The translations under genes and the position numbers were made by a program. This document shows positions 17,017-25,697 of a stretch of 64,000 nt of DNA, one piece after another (position 1 is the first letter of the stretch; every line of letters starts with the position of its first letter). The notes under the pieces were generated by a model, which made no database searches, was not told the origin of the DNA, and saw nothing but the letters and a program-made list of their open reading frames with translations. The stretch spans positions 1 to 64,000 of the forward strand of contig JBMOMX010000022.1 in NCBI GenBank assembly GCA_049323435.1, given 5' to 3'. This DNA is from UBA11222 sp049323435. Lineage in GTDB: Bacteria > Pseudomonadota > Alphaproteobacteria > UBA11222.

Positions 17017-17454
17017 ATGAACCTGCACGCAACCTGTGTGGCGATCGGGGAATGCGGCGTGCTGCTGCGCGGGCCTTCGGGGTGCGGCAAGTCCGATTTG
17101 GCGCTGCGGCTGATTGATCAGTATGCGGATGTAATGCTTGTGGCGGATGACAGGGTGGATGTGACAGCGGCGGACGGCGCGCTTTACGCCAGCCCGCCGC
17201 CGCGTATTGCCGGCCTGCTGGAGGTGCGCGGCGTCGGCATTGTGCCGGTGGCGCACAGGCCGCGCGTAAAACTGGGGCTGCTGGCGGATTTGCAGGAGGC
17301 GCAGCACATTCCCCGTTTGCCGGAACCCCTGACGGAAGCAATGCTTGGCATCCGGCTGCCGCGCCTTCTGCTGGCGCCATTTGAGGCCAGCGCCGCGGCC
17401 AGGCTGCGCCAGGCGCTGCGGCAGATGCAGCAGCCGGGGATAAGGCCGTCATGA
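17017..17454 (+). CDS. hprK: HPr kinase/phosphorylase, short alphaproteobacterial form
   Basis: 145 residues, only the C-terminal kinase domain of the Gram-positive enzyme, as is normal in alphaproteobacteria. The Walker A loop is LLRGPSGCGKSDLALRLID; VADDRVDVTA and LLEVRGVGIV are the HprK signature, the latter carrying the conserved GxGI-type motif. It phosphorylates HPr on the regulatory Ser, and an HPr with a matching Ser is encoded 1.4 kb downstream. The stop overlaps the rapZ start (ATGA). In many relatives chvG/chvI precede hprK; here the neighbours are hotdog hydratases. Confidence 0.9.
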   Translation: MNLHATCVAIGECGVLLRGPSGCGKSDLALRLIDQYADVMLVADDRVDVTAADGALYASPPPRIAGLLEVRGVGIVPVAHRPRVKLGLLADLQEAQHIPRLPEPLTEAMLGIRLPRLLLAPFEASAAARLRQALRQMQQPGIRPS

Positions 17455-18377
17455 ACCCGCCTGCCCCTGCAAGGCGCCAGGACCGGTTGCTGATTGTCAG
17501 CGGGCTTTCCGGCGCGGGCAAAAGTTCCGCCATGAATGCGCTGGAAGATCTTGGCTATGACGCGGTGGATAATCTGCCGCTGAGCCTGGCCTGGCAATTG
17601 GCAAGCGACTGGGCGGAGGCGCAGCGCGGCCTGCTGGAAGGGCCGCAGGGCCTGGCCATTGGCGTGGACAGCCGCACGCGGGAATTTTCCGTCGCGCGGC
17701 TGACGGAATTTCTGGACTGGCTGCGCTTGCGGGGTGACATGCAGGTCGAACTGCTGTTTCTCGATTGTGACGATGACGTGCTGTTCCGCCGCTTTACCGA
17801 AACAAGACGCCGCCATCCGATGGGGCCGTCGGGACAGCGCCTGCGCGACGCCATCACGGCCGAGCGCGCGGCCATGCGCAGCCTGGCCGATCAATCCGAA
17901 CAGGTCATTGATACGACGGCGTTAAGCGGTCATGATCTGCGCGCGCTGATAAGCGGGCATTATACGCTGTCGGCTTCACGCCTGGCGATTTCGGTTATTT
18001 CGTTTTCATACCGGCGCGGAATCCCGCGCGAGGCCGATCTGCTGTTTGATGTGCGTTTTCTGAAAAATCCGCATTATGACGTGGTGTTACGGCCCTTTAG
18101 CGGCCGGAACCCGGAAGTGGGGGCCTTTATCGCCAGCGATGCGCAATTCGCTCCGGCGCTGCAAGATTATACGCAACTGGTGCACAGCCTGATGGCGGGC
18201 TACACACGGGAAGGAAAAAGCTATCTGACTATTGCAATCGGATGCACCGGGGGACGGCACAGATCGGTATTTTTCGCCGAATCCCTTGCTTTGCAGCTGC
18301 GCGGCGCCGGCCATGATGCAGAGGTGCGGCACCGCGATATCGGCGCCGATGGCGGTACCGGGGATGGCGGCAATTGA
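17451..18377 (+). CDS. rapZ: RNase adapter protein RapZ (YvcJ family)
   Basis: 308 residues. The N-terminal P-loop is LLIVSGLSGAGKSSAMNALED, followed by GYDAVDNLPLSL; the conserved C-terminal domain has ISFSYRRGIPREADLLFDVR, RNPHYD-like and IGCTGGRHRSVFFAE motifs. RapZ binds nucleotides and, in enterobacteria, GlcN6P and GlmZ sRNA; in alphaproteobacteria its RNA target is not established. It overlaps hprK by 4 bases and lies within the hprK-rapZ-EIIA-HPr cluster. Confidence 0.93.
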   Translation: MNPPAPARRQDRLLIVSGLSGAGKSSAMNALEDLGYDAVDNLPLSLAWQLASDWAEAQRGLLEGPQGLAIGVDSRTREFSVARLTEFLDWLRLRGDMQVELLFLDCDDDVLFRRFTETRRRHPMGPSGQRLRDAITAERAAMRSLADQSEQVIDTTALSGHDLRALISGHYTLSASRLAISVISFSYRRGIPREADLLFDVRFLKNPHYDVVLRPFSGRNPEVGAFIASDAQFAPALQDYTQLVHSLMAGYTREGKSYLTIAIGCTGGRHRSVFFAESLALQLRGAGHDAEVRHRDIGADGGTGDGGN

Positions 18378-18447
18378 CAGCCCGTCTGCGCCCGGCATAT
18401 TGTCCGCTCGGATCAAATAAGCGCGGTGGGCAAGTGGGTAACACGCA

Positions 18448-18855
18448 ATGATTGGTTTGGTGGTTGTCACCCATGGCCGCCTGGCGGCGGAATTTCTCGC
18501 AGCCATGGAACATGTGGTTGGGCCGCAGGAACAGACCCGCGCCGTATGCATTGCGCCTGATGATGACATGGAACTTCGCCGCTCGGATATTGTCGCCGCC
18601 GTTGGGGCGGTTGATTCGGGCCAGGGTGTCATCATGCTGACAGATATGTTTGGCGGCACCCCCTCCAATCTGGCGATTTCGATACTTAAACAGCCCAATC
18701 TCGAAGTGCTTGCGGGCGTCAATCTGCCAATGCTGATCAAGCTTGCCTCGGTGCGCAAGAACTGCCCGCTGGATCAGGCTGTCGTCCAGGCCCGTGACGC
18801 CGGGCGGAAATATATTTCCATCGCCTCAAAGGTATTAAGCGGCGAGGACAGTTGA
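18448..18855 (+). CDS. PTS EIIA component, mannose type
   Basis: 135 residues. MIGLVVVTHGRLAAEF carries the phosphorylated His of the EIIA-Man family (VTHG), and VIMLTDMFGGTPSNLAIS is the second conserved motif. There is no EIIB, EIIC or EIID gene here, so as in other alphaproteobacteria it is probably a regulatory phosphoacceptor rather than part of a sugar importer. It is followed immediately by HPr, whose TTG start overlaps its stop. A 70-base gap separates it from rapZ, which may hold a secondary promoter. Confidence 0.9.
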   Translation: MIGLVVVTHGRLAAEFLAAMEHVVGPQEQTRAVCIAPDDDMELRRSDIVAAVGAVDSGQGVIMLTDMFGGTPSNLAISILKQPNLEVLAGVNLPMLIKLASVRKNCPLDQAVVQARDAGRKYISIASKVLSGEDS

Positions 18856-19130
18856 GCACCGCGCCCCCGGCCCGGATTTTGACAATATGCAACCGCCGTG
18901 GCCTGCATGCCCGCAGCTCGGCCAAATTCGTCAAATGCGTGGCCGAATTCAATGCCGAGGTGAAAGTAAGCCGTGATGGCCAGACCGTCAGCGGCGCCTC
19001 CATCATGGGTCTTCTGATGCTGGGGGCAGCCAAGGGCTGCGACATCGAAGTATCGGCCGAAGGGCCGGACGCGGAGGCGGTTCTCGATGCGCTGGCGGCG
19101 CTGGTCAGTGGCGGTTTTGAAGAAGATTGA
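18852..19130 (+). CDS. ptsH: HPr phosphocarrier protein
   Basis: 92 residues from a TTG start. RRGLHARSSAKFVKCV carries the active-site His (LHAR), phosphorylated by enzyme I. SGASIMGLLMLGAAKG carries the regulatory Ser that HprK would phosphorylate. Both sites are present, so the protein can integrate the EI and HprK inputs. Enzyme I itself is not in the window. It overlaps the EIIA stop by four bases. Confidence 0.92.
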   Translation: MSTAPPARILTICNRRGLHARSSAKFVKCVAEFNAEVKVSRDGQTVSGASIMGLLMLGAAKGCDIEVSAEGPDAEAVLDALAALVSGGFEED

Positions 19131-19145
19131 CATCAATACATAACA

Positions 19146-19165
19146 ATATAAAGATTTCCTTATGT
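19146..19165. promoter_or_regulatory. Imperfect palindrome upstream of ahcY, possible regulator site
   Basis: ATATAAAGATTTCCTTATGT is an imperfect inverted repeat (left arm ATATAAAGAT, right arm complement ACATAAGGAA) about 100 bases upstream of ahcY. Its AT-rich inverted-repeat form resembles operators of ArsR-type regulators of the methionine/SAH cycle, but I cannot identify the regulator. It could also be a chance AT-rich stretch. Confidence 0.3.
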
Positions 19166-19263
19166 AATACTTGCGCCTTGCTTTAAGCCCTGTTATAAGC
19201 GCGCGTTAACAGATTTGCCTTATGCATGGGGCACATTGATCCAACATTCACAGGAGCCTGCAC

Positions 19264-20559
19264 ATGGCCTCAGGTCAGGATTTTAAAGTCGCCGATATGT
19301 CACTGGCCGCCTGGGGGCGCAAGGAAATCACCATTGCCGAAACCGAAATGCCGGGCCTGATGGCGCTGCGCCAGGAATTTCACGGGCAAAAGCCGCTGGC
19401 GGGGGCGCGCATTATCGGCTGTCTGCATATGACCATCCAGACAGCGGTGCTGATTGAAACCCTGGTGGATCTCGGGGCGACGCTGCGCTGGTCGTCATGC
19501 AATATTTTCTCTACCCAGGACCAGGCGGCGGCAGCCATCGCGGCGGTGGGCATTCCGGTGTTCGCATGGAAGGGCGAAACCGAAGAAGAATATGAATGGT
19601 GCCTGGAACAGACCATCACCGGCCCGGGCGGCTGGACGCCCAATATGCTGCTGGATGATGGCGGCGATCTGACCCGGCTGATGCATGACAAATATCCCGA
19701 TCTGCTGAACGATGTAAAAGGCGTGTCGGAAGAAACCACCACCGGCGTGCTGCGCCTCTATGACATGGCAAAGGCGGGGACGCTGAAAATTCCGGCCATC
19801 AATGTCAATGACTCGGTGACCAAATCCAAATTCGACAATCTGTATGGCTGCCGCGAAAGTCTGGTCGATGGCATCAAGCGCGCCACCGATGTGATGATGG
19901 CGGGCAAAGTTGCGGTGGTGTGCGGCTTTGGCGATGTCGGCAAGGGTTCGGCCGCCTCGCTGCGTTCACAGGGCGCGCGGGTGATGGTCACGGAAATTGA
20001 CCCGATCTGCGCGTTGCAGGCCGCCATGGAAGGCTATCAGGTTGTCACCATGGAACAGGCCGCGCCGCTGGGTGATATTTTTGTAACCGCGACCGGCAAT
20101 GTGGATGTGATTACGCTCGAACATATGCGCGCCATGAAGGACCGGGCCATTGTCTGCAATATCGGCCATTTCGATTCGGAAATTCAGGTGGCGGCGCTGC
20201 GCAACTATAAATGGGAAAATGTGAAGCCCCAGGTGGACGAAGTATTGTTCCCCGATGGCAAACGCATGATCCTGCTGGCCGAAGGGCGGCTCGTTAATCT
20301 GGGCTGCGCCACCGGCCATCCCAGCTTTGTGATGAGCGCCTCGTTCACCAATCAGGTGCTGGCGCAGCTCGAACTGTGGCGCAACGCATCGAAATATGAA
20401 AAGCGCGTCTATGTGCTGCCCAAACATCTGGATGAAAAGGTTGCGCGCCTGCATCTGGGCAAGCTGGGGGCGCAACTGACCACGCTTTCAGAAAAGCAGT
20501 CCAGCTATCTGGGCATCAACCCGGCGGGCCCCTTCAAGGCCGAACAATACCGCTATTAG
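19264..20559 (+). CDS. ahcY: Adenosylhomocysteinase (S-adenosylhomocysteine hydrolase)
   Basis: 431 residues, NAD-dependent. GARIIGCLHMTIQTAVLIET and WSSCNIFSTQDQAAAAIA mark the substrate domain, VCGFGDVGKGSAASLRSQGA is the NAD-binding Rossmann loop, and GHPSFVMSASFTNQVLAQLE with C-terminal KAEQYRY completes the family. It splits SAH to adenosine and homocysteine, relieving inhibition of methyltransferases. This is the shorter bacterial form lacking the ~40-residue insert seen in some alphaproteobacterial and actinobacterial enzymes. CAGGAG lies upstream. divL follows, a gene order seen in many alphaproteobacteria. Confidence 0.96.
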   Translation: MASGQDFKVADMSLAAWGRKEITIAETEMPGLMALRQEFHGQKPLAGARIIGCLHMTIQTAVLIETLVDLGATLRWSSCNIFSTQDQAAAAIAAVGIPVFAWKGETEEEYEWCLEQTITGPGGWTPNMLLDDGGDLTRLMHDKYPDLLNDVKGVSEETTTGVLRLYDMAKAGTLKIPAINVNDSVTKSKFDNLYGCRESLVDGIKRATDVMMAGKVAVVCGFGDVGKGSAASLRSQGARVMVTEIDPICALQAAMEGYQVVTMEQAAPLGDIFVTATGNVDVITLEHMRAMKDRAIVCNIGHFDSEIQVAALRNYKWENVKPQVDEVLFPDGKRMILLAEGRLVNLGCATGHPSFVMSASFTNQVLAQLELWRNASKYEKRVYVLPKHLDEKVARLHLGKLGAQLTTLSEKQSSYLGINPAGPFKAEQYRY

Positions 20560-20617
20560 ATCGGCAACGCGGCGGATTTTAACACTCTGTTAACCATTGC
20601 CAGGCAAATCTGGCGTC

Positions 20618-23029
20618 ATGATAGGCGGCTTGTTGCATTATTTGCCATTCATGGCGCTTGCCGCCGCGGTACTGTTCTGCGGCGTGGGCCTGTATGCCTG
20701 GCGGCAGGCACATGCACGCCAGGCCGCACAGCACAAGCATACGCTGGCGGCGGGCCGCTTGCAGGCGCGTCTGGAAAGCCTGGAAGCGTTTCTGGCGTCC
20801 GAGCCCGGCACACTGTTTTTATGGGACAGTCAGGGCACGCTGCTTGTATTCGCAAACCCGGGCGAAAAGTCCGGCGCAACTGACGCCGGGCAGTTCGAAA
20901 CTTTTTGCCAGAGCCTTACCCACGCTTCGCAGCAGGAATTAACCGCCGCGCTGCATGCGCTTCGCGAACAAGGCAGCCATTTCGCCTTCCCGCTATTTTG
21001 TCAGGACGGGCGCACATTGGCCAGCCGCGGCAAAATCATTGGCGCTGGCATCGCGCTGTCCATTTCAGATGTCAGCGAAGCCTTTCAGGAAATCTGCATC
21101 TTACGTGACGCGCTGTCGGAAACGATTGAAGAGCGGGATTTTTTACGGCTGGCGATAGACGGTATTCCCTATCTCTGCTGGCGGCGCGGTTTGGATGGCC
21201 GGCTGATCTGGGTCAATCAGGCCTATTGCCGCGCCGTGGATGCGCCATCTCCACATGCCGCCGTCGAACGCGGGGAAGAGCTGTTCGACCGGCGTGAACT
21301 GGCCGCAGCCGGAAAGCCGGGCAGCATTCACCGTCTGCGCGCCGTGATTGCCGGGCAACGGCGCATTCTGGATCTGTTTGAAGTGCCCTCAGATCAGGGC
21401 ACGATAGGTATCGCTGTCGATGTGACCGAAATTGATGACGCACGCGGCGATGTGCGCAGGCAATTGGCGGCGCAACGCAGCAGCCTGAATTTACTGCGCA
21501 CGCCCGTGGCGATTTTCTCCGCCAGCCGGCACTTGGAATTTTTCAATCAGAGTTTTGCCGATCTGTGGAAGCTGCCAACAGACTGGCTGGTCAGCGAACC
21601 CGATCACGGCGAAGTGCTGGAGGCAATGCGCCAGTCGCGCAGGCTGCCCGAGCAGGCGGACTTTCCGGCCTGGAAAAAAAAGCAGCTCGCCAATTATACC
21701 GATCTATTGGATAGCCAGGAAGAAATCTGGCAACTGCCCAACCAGTTGACCCTTCGTGTGGTGACCCAGGCCCGCCCGCAGGGAGGCCTGTTTATTCTGT
21801 ATGAAGATCTGACGGAAATGCTGACGCTGAAGCGTTCGCTGAACGCACTTTCAAAAGTGCAGATGGAAACACTGAACAGCCTGCACGAAGGCGTTGCGGT
21901 ATTTGGCGTTGATGGCAGGATCAGCCTGTTCAATCCATCCCTGTTGCGGATATGGAATGTGAACGAGGCGGATCTTGAAAACCGCCCGCATATTGAGGAT
22001 CTGTTATCTTTATATCAGCTGCTGGTGCCCGGTCTGGAGAGCTGGGAAGAAATCAGGATGCTGATTACCGCAATGGATGACAGCAACCGCAAGATGCGCC
22101 AGTTGCGCATTCACCGGGCCGATAATTCGGTTCTTGACTGCCGTGTCGTGCCGCTGCCGGATGGCGGTGTGATGCTGAGTTTCGCCGATGTGACAGGGGC
22201 CGCGATGATGGAGCGGCTGCTGCGTGACCGCAATGAGGCCCTGGAAACGGCGGATCGCCTCAAATCCGAATTTATCACGCATATTTCCTATCAGTTCCGC
22301 ACACCGCTGAATAGCATTATCGGCTTTGCCGAAATCCTGGAACAGGAATATTTTGGCGATCTGAACGCGCGCCAGCATGAATATACGCAAGGCCTGCTGG
22401 AGGCATCACACCATCTGCTGACTCTGGTGAATGATGTGATCGACCTGGCGACAATTGAAGCTGGTTACATGTCCCTGTCCAGAACCGCAATTGACATTCG
22501 CGGCCTGCTATTATCTGTACACGAATTATCGCGCCAGCGGGCCCGGGAATCGGACATGACGCTGACACTGGATTACCCGGAAAATATCGGTTTTATCAAT
22601 GCCGATGCGCGCCGCATCAAACAGGTGATGTTCAACCTGCTGTCCAACGCCATCCGTTTTTCTTCACCGGGCGATGACATTGTCATCGGCGCCAATACCG
22701 GCACAGCGGCGGATGGCAGGGACATATTACAGCTTTGGGTCCGCGACAAGGGCGTGGGCATCGACCATGCCTATCAGCAGAACATGTTTAAAACTTTCGA
22801 ATCGCGCGCGGCCAGCGGCAAGGAACAGGGCGCGGGCATCGGCCTGTCACTGGTGCGCAGCCTGATCGGCCTGCATGGCGGCTGGGTAGAGGTGGAATCA
22901 GCCGTCAATCAGGGCACAAAAGTCATCTGCAATCTGCCCTTCTCTGTTGAGGCCCAGTCTGAGCCGCCGCCGCCCGGCCCGGAACTCAGTCAGCAGTGGG
23001 CGATCCAGGCGAGCCGGGCACGCCCTTAG
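20618..23029 (+). CDS. divL: DivL-like atypical sensor kinase with phosphoacceptor Tyr
   Basis: About 803 residues from the ATG (a TTG at 20597 is possible). One N-terminal membrane segment (FMALAAAVLFCGVGLYAW) precedes several PAS-like domains. The dimerisation helix has EFITHISYQFRTPLNSIIGF: where ordinary kinases read SHELRTPL, this has SYQFRTPL, so the phosphorylated His is Tyr (codon 22289-22291, residue 558). This is the hallmark of Caulobacter DivL (769 residues), which regulates CckA and hence CtrA. The ATPase domain looks intact (FNLLSNAIRFS, DKGVGI, GAGIGLSLVRSL). Its last 44 bases overlap the convergent reductase gene. Confidence 0.88.
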   Translation: MIGGLLHYLPFMALAAAVLFCGVGLYAWRQAHARQAAQHKHTLAAGRLQARLESLEAFLASEPGTLFLWDSQGTLLVFANPGEKSGATDAGQFETFCQSLTHASQQELTAALHALREQGSHFAFPLFCQDGRTLASRGKIIGAGIALSISDVSEAFQEICILRDALSETIEERDFLRLAIDGIPYLCWRRGLDGRLIWVNQAYCRAVDAPSPHAAVERGEELFDRRELAAAGKPGSIHRLRAVIAGQRRILDLFEVPSDQGTIGIAVDVTEIDDARGDVRRQLAAQRSSLNLLRTPVAIFSASRHLEFFNQSFADLWKLPTDWLVSEPDHGEVLEAMRQSRRLPEQADFPAWKKKQLANYTDLLDSQEEIWQLPNQLTLRVVTQARPQGGLFILYEDLTEMLTLKRSLNALSKVQMETLNSLHEGVAVFGVDGRISLFNPSLLRIWNVNEADLENRPHIEDLLSLYQLLVPGLESWEEIRMLITAMDDSNRKMRQLRIHRADNSVLDCRVVPLPDGGVMLSFADVTGAAMMERLLRDRNEALETADRLKSEFITHISYQFRTPLNSIIGFAEILEQEYFGDLNARQHEYTQGLLEASHHLLTLVNDVIDLATIEAGYMSLSRTAIDIRGLLLSVHELSRQRARESDMTLTLDYPENIGFINADARRIKQVMFNLLSNAIRFSSPGDDIVIGANTGTAADGRDILQLWVRDKGVGIDHAYQQNMFKTFESRAASGKEQGAGIGLSLVRSLIGLHGGWVEVESAVNQGTKVICNLPFSVEAQSEPPPPGPELSQQWAIQASRARP

Positions 23030-24044
23030 CGGATGAATATTCAAACTTCAGCTCGACATCCGGGTGAACGATTTTATAGGCCGCATGACAGGCCATTTCG
23101 ATTTCACAAAAGCCCGCCAGAATAAGGTGCAGCTTGCCAGGATAGAGCGCGATGTCACCCGCAGCAAAAATCCCGGGAATATTGCTGACGCAGGTGGACG
23201 GCTCCACATGGATATGTTTTTTATCCAGATTAAGGCCCCATTCCGCAATCGGCCCAAGCTTGTTGGACAGGCCATAGAAAGCCAGAAAATGGTCCGCTTC
23301 CAGAATGCGGTTGCCGGATTTGCTTTCCACTTCGACGCCGGTCAGGCGGCCCCCGCCGCCATGCAGGGATTTTACCGTATAGGGCACGACATAATCTATT
23401 TCGCCTGCCGCCGCCCAGGCGCGCATTTTATCGACATTGGCGTCTGCTGCGCGAAACCCGTCGCGCCGGTGCACAATGGCGACACGCTCCGCAATTTCTT
23501 TTAGCGACATGACCCAGTCAACGGCGCTGTCGCCGCCGCCCGCAATGACCAGCTTTTTGCCGCGAAACGCTTCGCGCTTTTTCACCAGATAATGCACATG
23601 GCCGGACGCCTCGTAGATATCGAGATGTTCCACCGGCGGGCGGTTTGGCCCGAAGGCGCCAACGCCGGCGGCGATGATAATCGCCTTGGCGTAAACAATA
23701 TTGTTCCTGCTGGTGGTCAACCGCCAGTTCGAAGCCTCGCCTTCCGGCAGTTTCTCAAGCGTCATGACCTGCTGGTCCAGCATATAAACCGGATTAAACG
23801 GTGCGCCCTGCTTTTCAAGATTGAAAATCAATTGCTGCGCTTCGATCGCGGGGTATCCGGGAATGTCATAAACCGGCTTTTCCGGATACAGGGCCGTGAC
23901 CTGACCGCCTGTCATTTCCAGCGAATCAATAATCACGGTTTTCATATTCAACATTCCGGCGGCAAAGATGCCAAACAGGCCCACCGGGCCCGCGCCGATA
24001 ATGGCAATGTCAGTAGTCAGAGGGGCGCCGGGTGTCGTAGACAT
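22986..24044 (-). CDS. Ferredoxin/flavodoxin-NADP+ reductase, thioredoxin reductase-like type
   Basis: 352 residues. The N-terminal FAD-binding loop is IIGAGPVGLFGIFAAGML, with ALYPEKPVYDIPGYP as in type 2 FNRs. The second dinucleotide loop is KLVIAGGGDSAVDWVMSL. There is no CxxC redox motif, which excludes thioredoxin reductase. GIFAAGDIALYPGKLHL near the C-terminus is the second FAD contact. It probably moves electrons between NADPH and ferredoxin or flavodoxin. It sits on the opposite strand between divL and tsaE, interrupting a common alphaproteobacterial order, and its 3' end overlaps that of divL by 44 bases. The 2Fe-2S ferredoxin at 39849-40175 is a possible partner, but it is not linked. 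Confidence 0.88.
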   Translation of the reverse strand: MSTTPGAPLTTDIAIIGAGPVGLFGIFAAGMLNMKTVIIDSLEMTGGQVTALYPEKPVYDIPGYPAIEAQQLIFNLEKQGAPFNPVYMLDQQVMTLEKLPEGEASNWRLTTSRNNIVYAKAIIIAAGVGAFGPNRPPVEHLDIYEASGHVHYLVKKREAFRGKKLVIAGGGDSAVDWVMSLKEIAERVAIVHRRDGFRAADANVDKMRAWAAAGEIDYVVPYTVKSLHGGGGRLTGVEVESKSGNRILEADHFLAFYGLSNKLGPIAEWGLNLDKKHIHVEPSTCVSNIPGIFAAGDIALYPGKLHLILAGFCEIEMACHAAYKIVHPDVELKFEYSSAKGVPGSPGSPTAD

Positions 24045-24128
24045 AGTTGTCCATGCTCGTTATTGAATAAGGGTGCGCCAACATCGGGCATGCTGGCCTG
24101 TAAATCAAGTGGAAGCACGCATAAGACT

Positions 24129-24629
24129 ATGCCGGATATTCAAAAAAATGCAGACGGATGCTGGATTGAACTGGCGGATGAAGCGGCAACAGCAGCGCTG
24201 GCGGCCCGGATTGGCCCGCAATTGCTGCCAGGAGATGTGCTGACGCTGACGGGCGGGCTGGGCGCCGGTAAAACCGCTTTCGCACGCGCGCTGATCACCG
24301 CATTGCAGGCGCCGCTGGGCCTGGCGGAAGAGGTGCCAAGCCCGACCTTTTCGCTGGTGCAGCAATATCAGATCGGGCCGGTCAGCCTGTGGCATTTTGA
24401 TCTGTACCGGCTCAGCGGCCCGCAGGAATGTCATGAGCTGGGGCTGGAGGAAGCCTTTGCCAGCGGCATCAGCCTGATCGAATGGCCAGACCGGCTGGGC
24501 GCGCTACTGCCAAAGGACCGGCTGGAACTGCATCTGGAAATCCCGGCAGATGCGGATATTGCGGACACAAGACGGCGCGCGCGTCTGACAGCCCGTGGCA
24601 AGTGGATAAAGCGGATGCAACATGACTGA
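24129..24629 (+). CDS. tsaE: tRNA threonylcarbamoyladenosine biosynthesis ATPase TsaE
   Basis: 166 residues from ATG 24129. The P-loop LTGGLGAGKTAFARALI and the motifs EEVPSPTFSLVQQY, FDLYRLSGPQE and SLIEWPDRLG define TsaE, the ATPase that drives t6A37 tRNA modification with TsaB and TsaD. The frame is open for another 179 codons upstream, antisense to the reductase gene, but the family starts close to this ATG. Its last eight bases overlap the phosphotransferase gene, the usual alphaproteobacterial pairing. Confidence 0.93.
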   Translation: MPDIQKNADGCWIELADEAATAALAARIGPQLLPGDVLTLTGGLGAGKTAFARALITALQAPLGLAEEVPSPTFSLVQQYQIGPVSLWHFDLYRLSGPQECHELGLEEAFASGISLIEWPDRLGALLPKDRLELHLEIPADADIADTRRRARLTARGKWIKRMQHD

Positions 24630-25689
24630 ACGGGAAATTGAAATTACGAGTTTTCTGCGCCGCATTGGTTGGGATGACGCCGCGCGTCAGGCGCTTGCCG
24701 ATGATGCCGGCTATCGCAGTTATCAAAGGCTGACCGGCCCGCGCGGCAAGGCCATGCTGATGAATGCGCCGCCCGGCGGCGATCAGTTACGCTCGCCCCA
24801 GGCAGCGGCTTATAATGCGGTGGCGCATCTGGCCACCGATTGCCGTCCCTTTGTAGGTGTTGCCAATCATCTGCGCGGGCTGGGACTGAGTGCGCCGGAA
24901 ATTCTGGCGGCGGATTTGCCGCGCGGGTTATTGCTGCTTGAAGATCTGGGCGATGATCTCTATGCCAGGGCCATCTCCGCAGGCGCGGACGAAATGCAAT
25001 TATATGCGGCAGCCATTGATGTGCTGCTGGCGCTGCATGCGGCAGACGCCCCCCGCGCGCTGCCGGATGGCGATGGCGGTATGCATGTGCTGAGCCATTA
25101 TGATGCGGGCGCGCAGGAGGCCGAGGTGCTGCTGCTTTGTGAATGGTATGCGCCGGTGGTCACGGGCCGCGCACTAAGTGCTGCGGCGCGCGATGACTAT
25201 GTGGCGCTGTGGCGTCACTATTTTGCGCTGACACAGCCAGCAATGCCGGTGCTGGTATTGCGCGATTATCATGCGCAGAACCTGTTCTGGCTGCCGGAGC
25301 GTACCGGTGTTGCGCGTACCGGCCTGATTGATTTTCAGGATGGGCTGCTGGGCAGCCCCGCTTATGATCTTGTCTCACTGCTGGAAGATGCGCGCCGCGA
25401 CGTGGCACCCGCGCTGGCGGCGGCGATGCTTGCCCGTTATTGTGCGGGCGCCAGGGCCTCTGCCCCCGGCTTTGACGAAACTGCGTTTCGCACCGCCTAT
25501 GCCGTGGCGGGCGCACAGCGCAATTGCAAAATTCTGGGCATATTTGCGCGCCTGGCCAAACGCGATAACAAACCCGCCTATCTGAAATTAATTCCCAGAG
25601 TGCGCGCCTGTCTGCGCCAGGATTTGCAGCACCCCGCCTTCGCCCCCCTCAATGCCTGGTTTGGCCTGCACCGGCTGCTTGAGGATTAG
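24622..25689 (+). CDS. AmgK-like sugar/aminoglycoside phosphotransferase-fold kinase
   Basis: 355 residues of the APH fold. VLVLRDYHAQNLFWLPERTG contains the catalytic H/D-x-x-x-x-N loop and TGLIDFQDGLLGSPAYDLVS the Mg-binding Asp. The N-terminal part (RSYQRLTGPRGKAMLMNAPP) and the linkage to tsaE match AmgK, the anomeric N-acetylmuramate/N-acetylglucosamine kinase of the cell-wall recycling bypass. Its usual partner murU does not follow here; lexA lies convergently instead. The assignment rests on family resemblance and context. Confidence 0.78.
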   Translation: MTEREIEITSFLRRIGWDDAARQALADDAGYRSYQRLTGPRGKAMLMNAPPGGDQLRSPQAAAYNAVAHLATDCRPFVGVANHLRGLGLSAPEILAADLPRGLLLLEDLGDDLYARAISAGADEMQLYAAAIDVLLALHAADAPRALPDGDGGMHVLSHYDAGAQEAEVLLLCEWYAPVVTGRALSAAARDDYVALWRHYFALTQPAMPVLVLRDYHAQNLFWLPERTGVARTGLIDFQDGLLGSPAYDLVSLLEDARRDVAPALAAAMLARYCAGARASAPGFDETAFRTAYAVAGAQRNCKILGIFARLAKRDNKPAYLKLIPRVRACLRQDLQHPAFAPLNAWFGLHRLLED

Positions 25690-25697
25690 ATACCGCC

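Noticed and set aside
19131..19263. SAH or SAM riboswitch upstream of ahcY
   Set aside because: No pseudoknot or conserved core of SAH or SAM-II riboswitches could be traced in the 133 bases.
22986..24044. Thioredoxin reductase
   Set aside because: The fold matches but the CxxC redox motif is absent and the PVYDIPGYP-type sequence matches the type 2 ferredoxin-NADP reductases.
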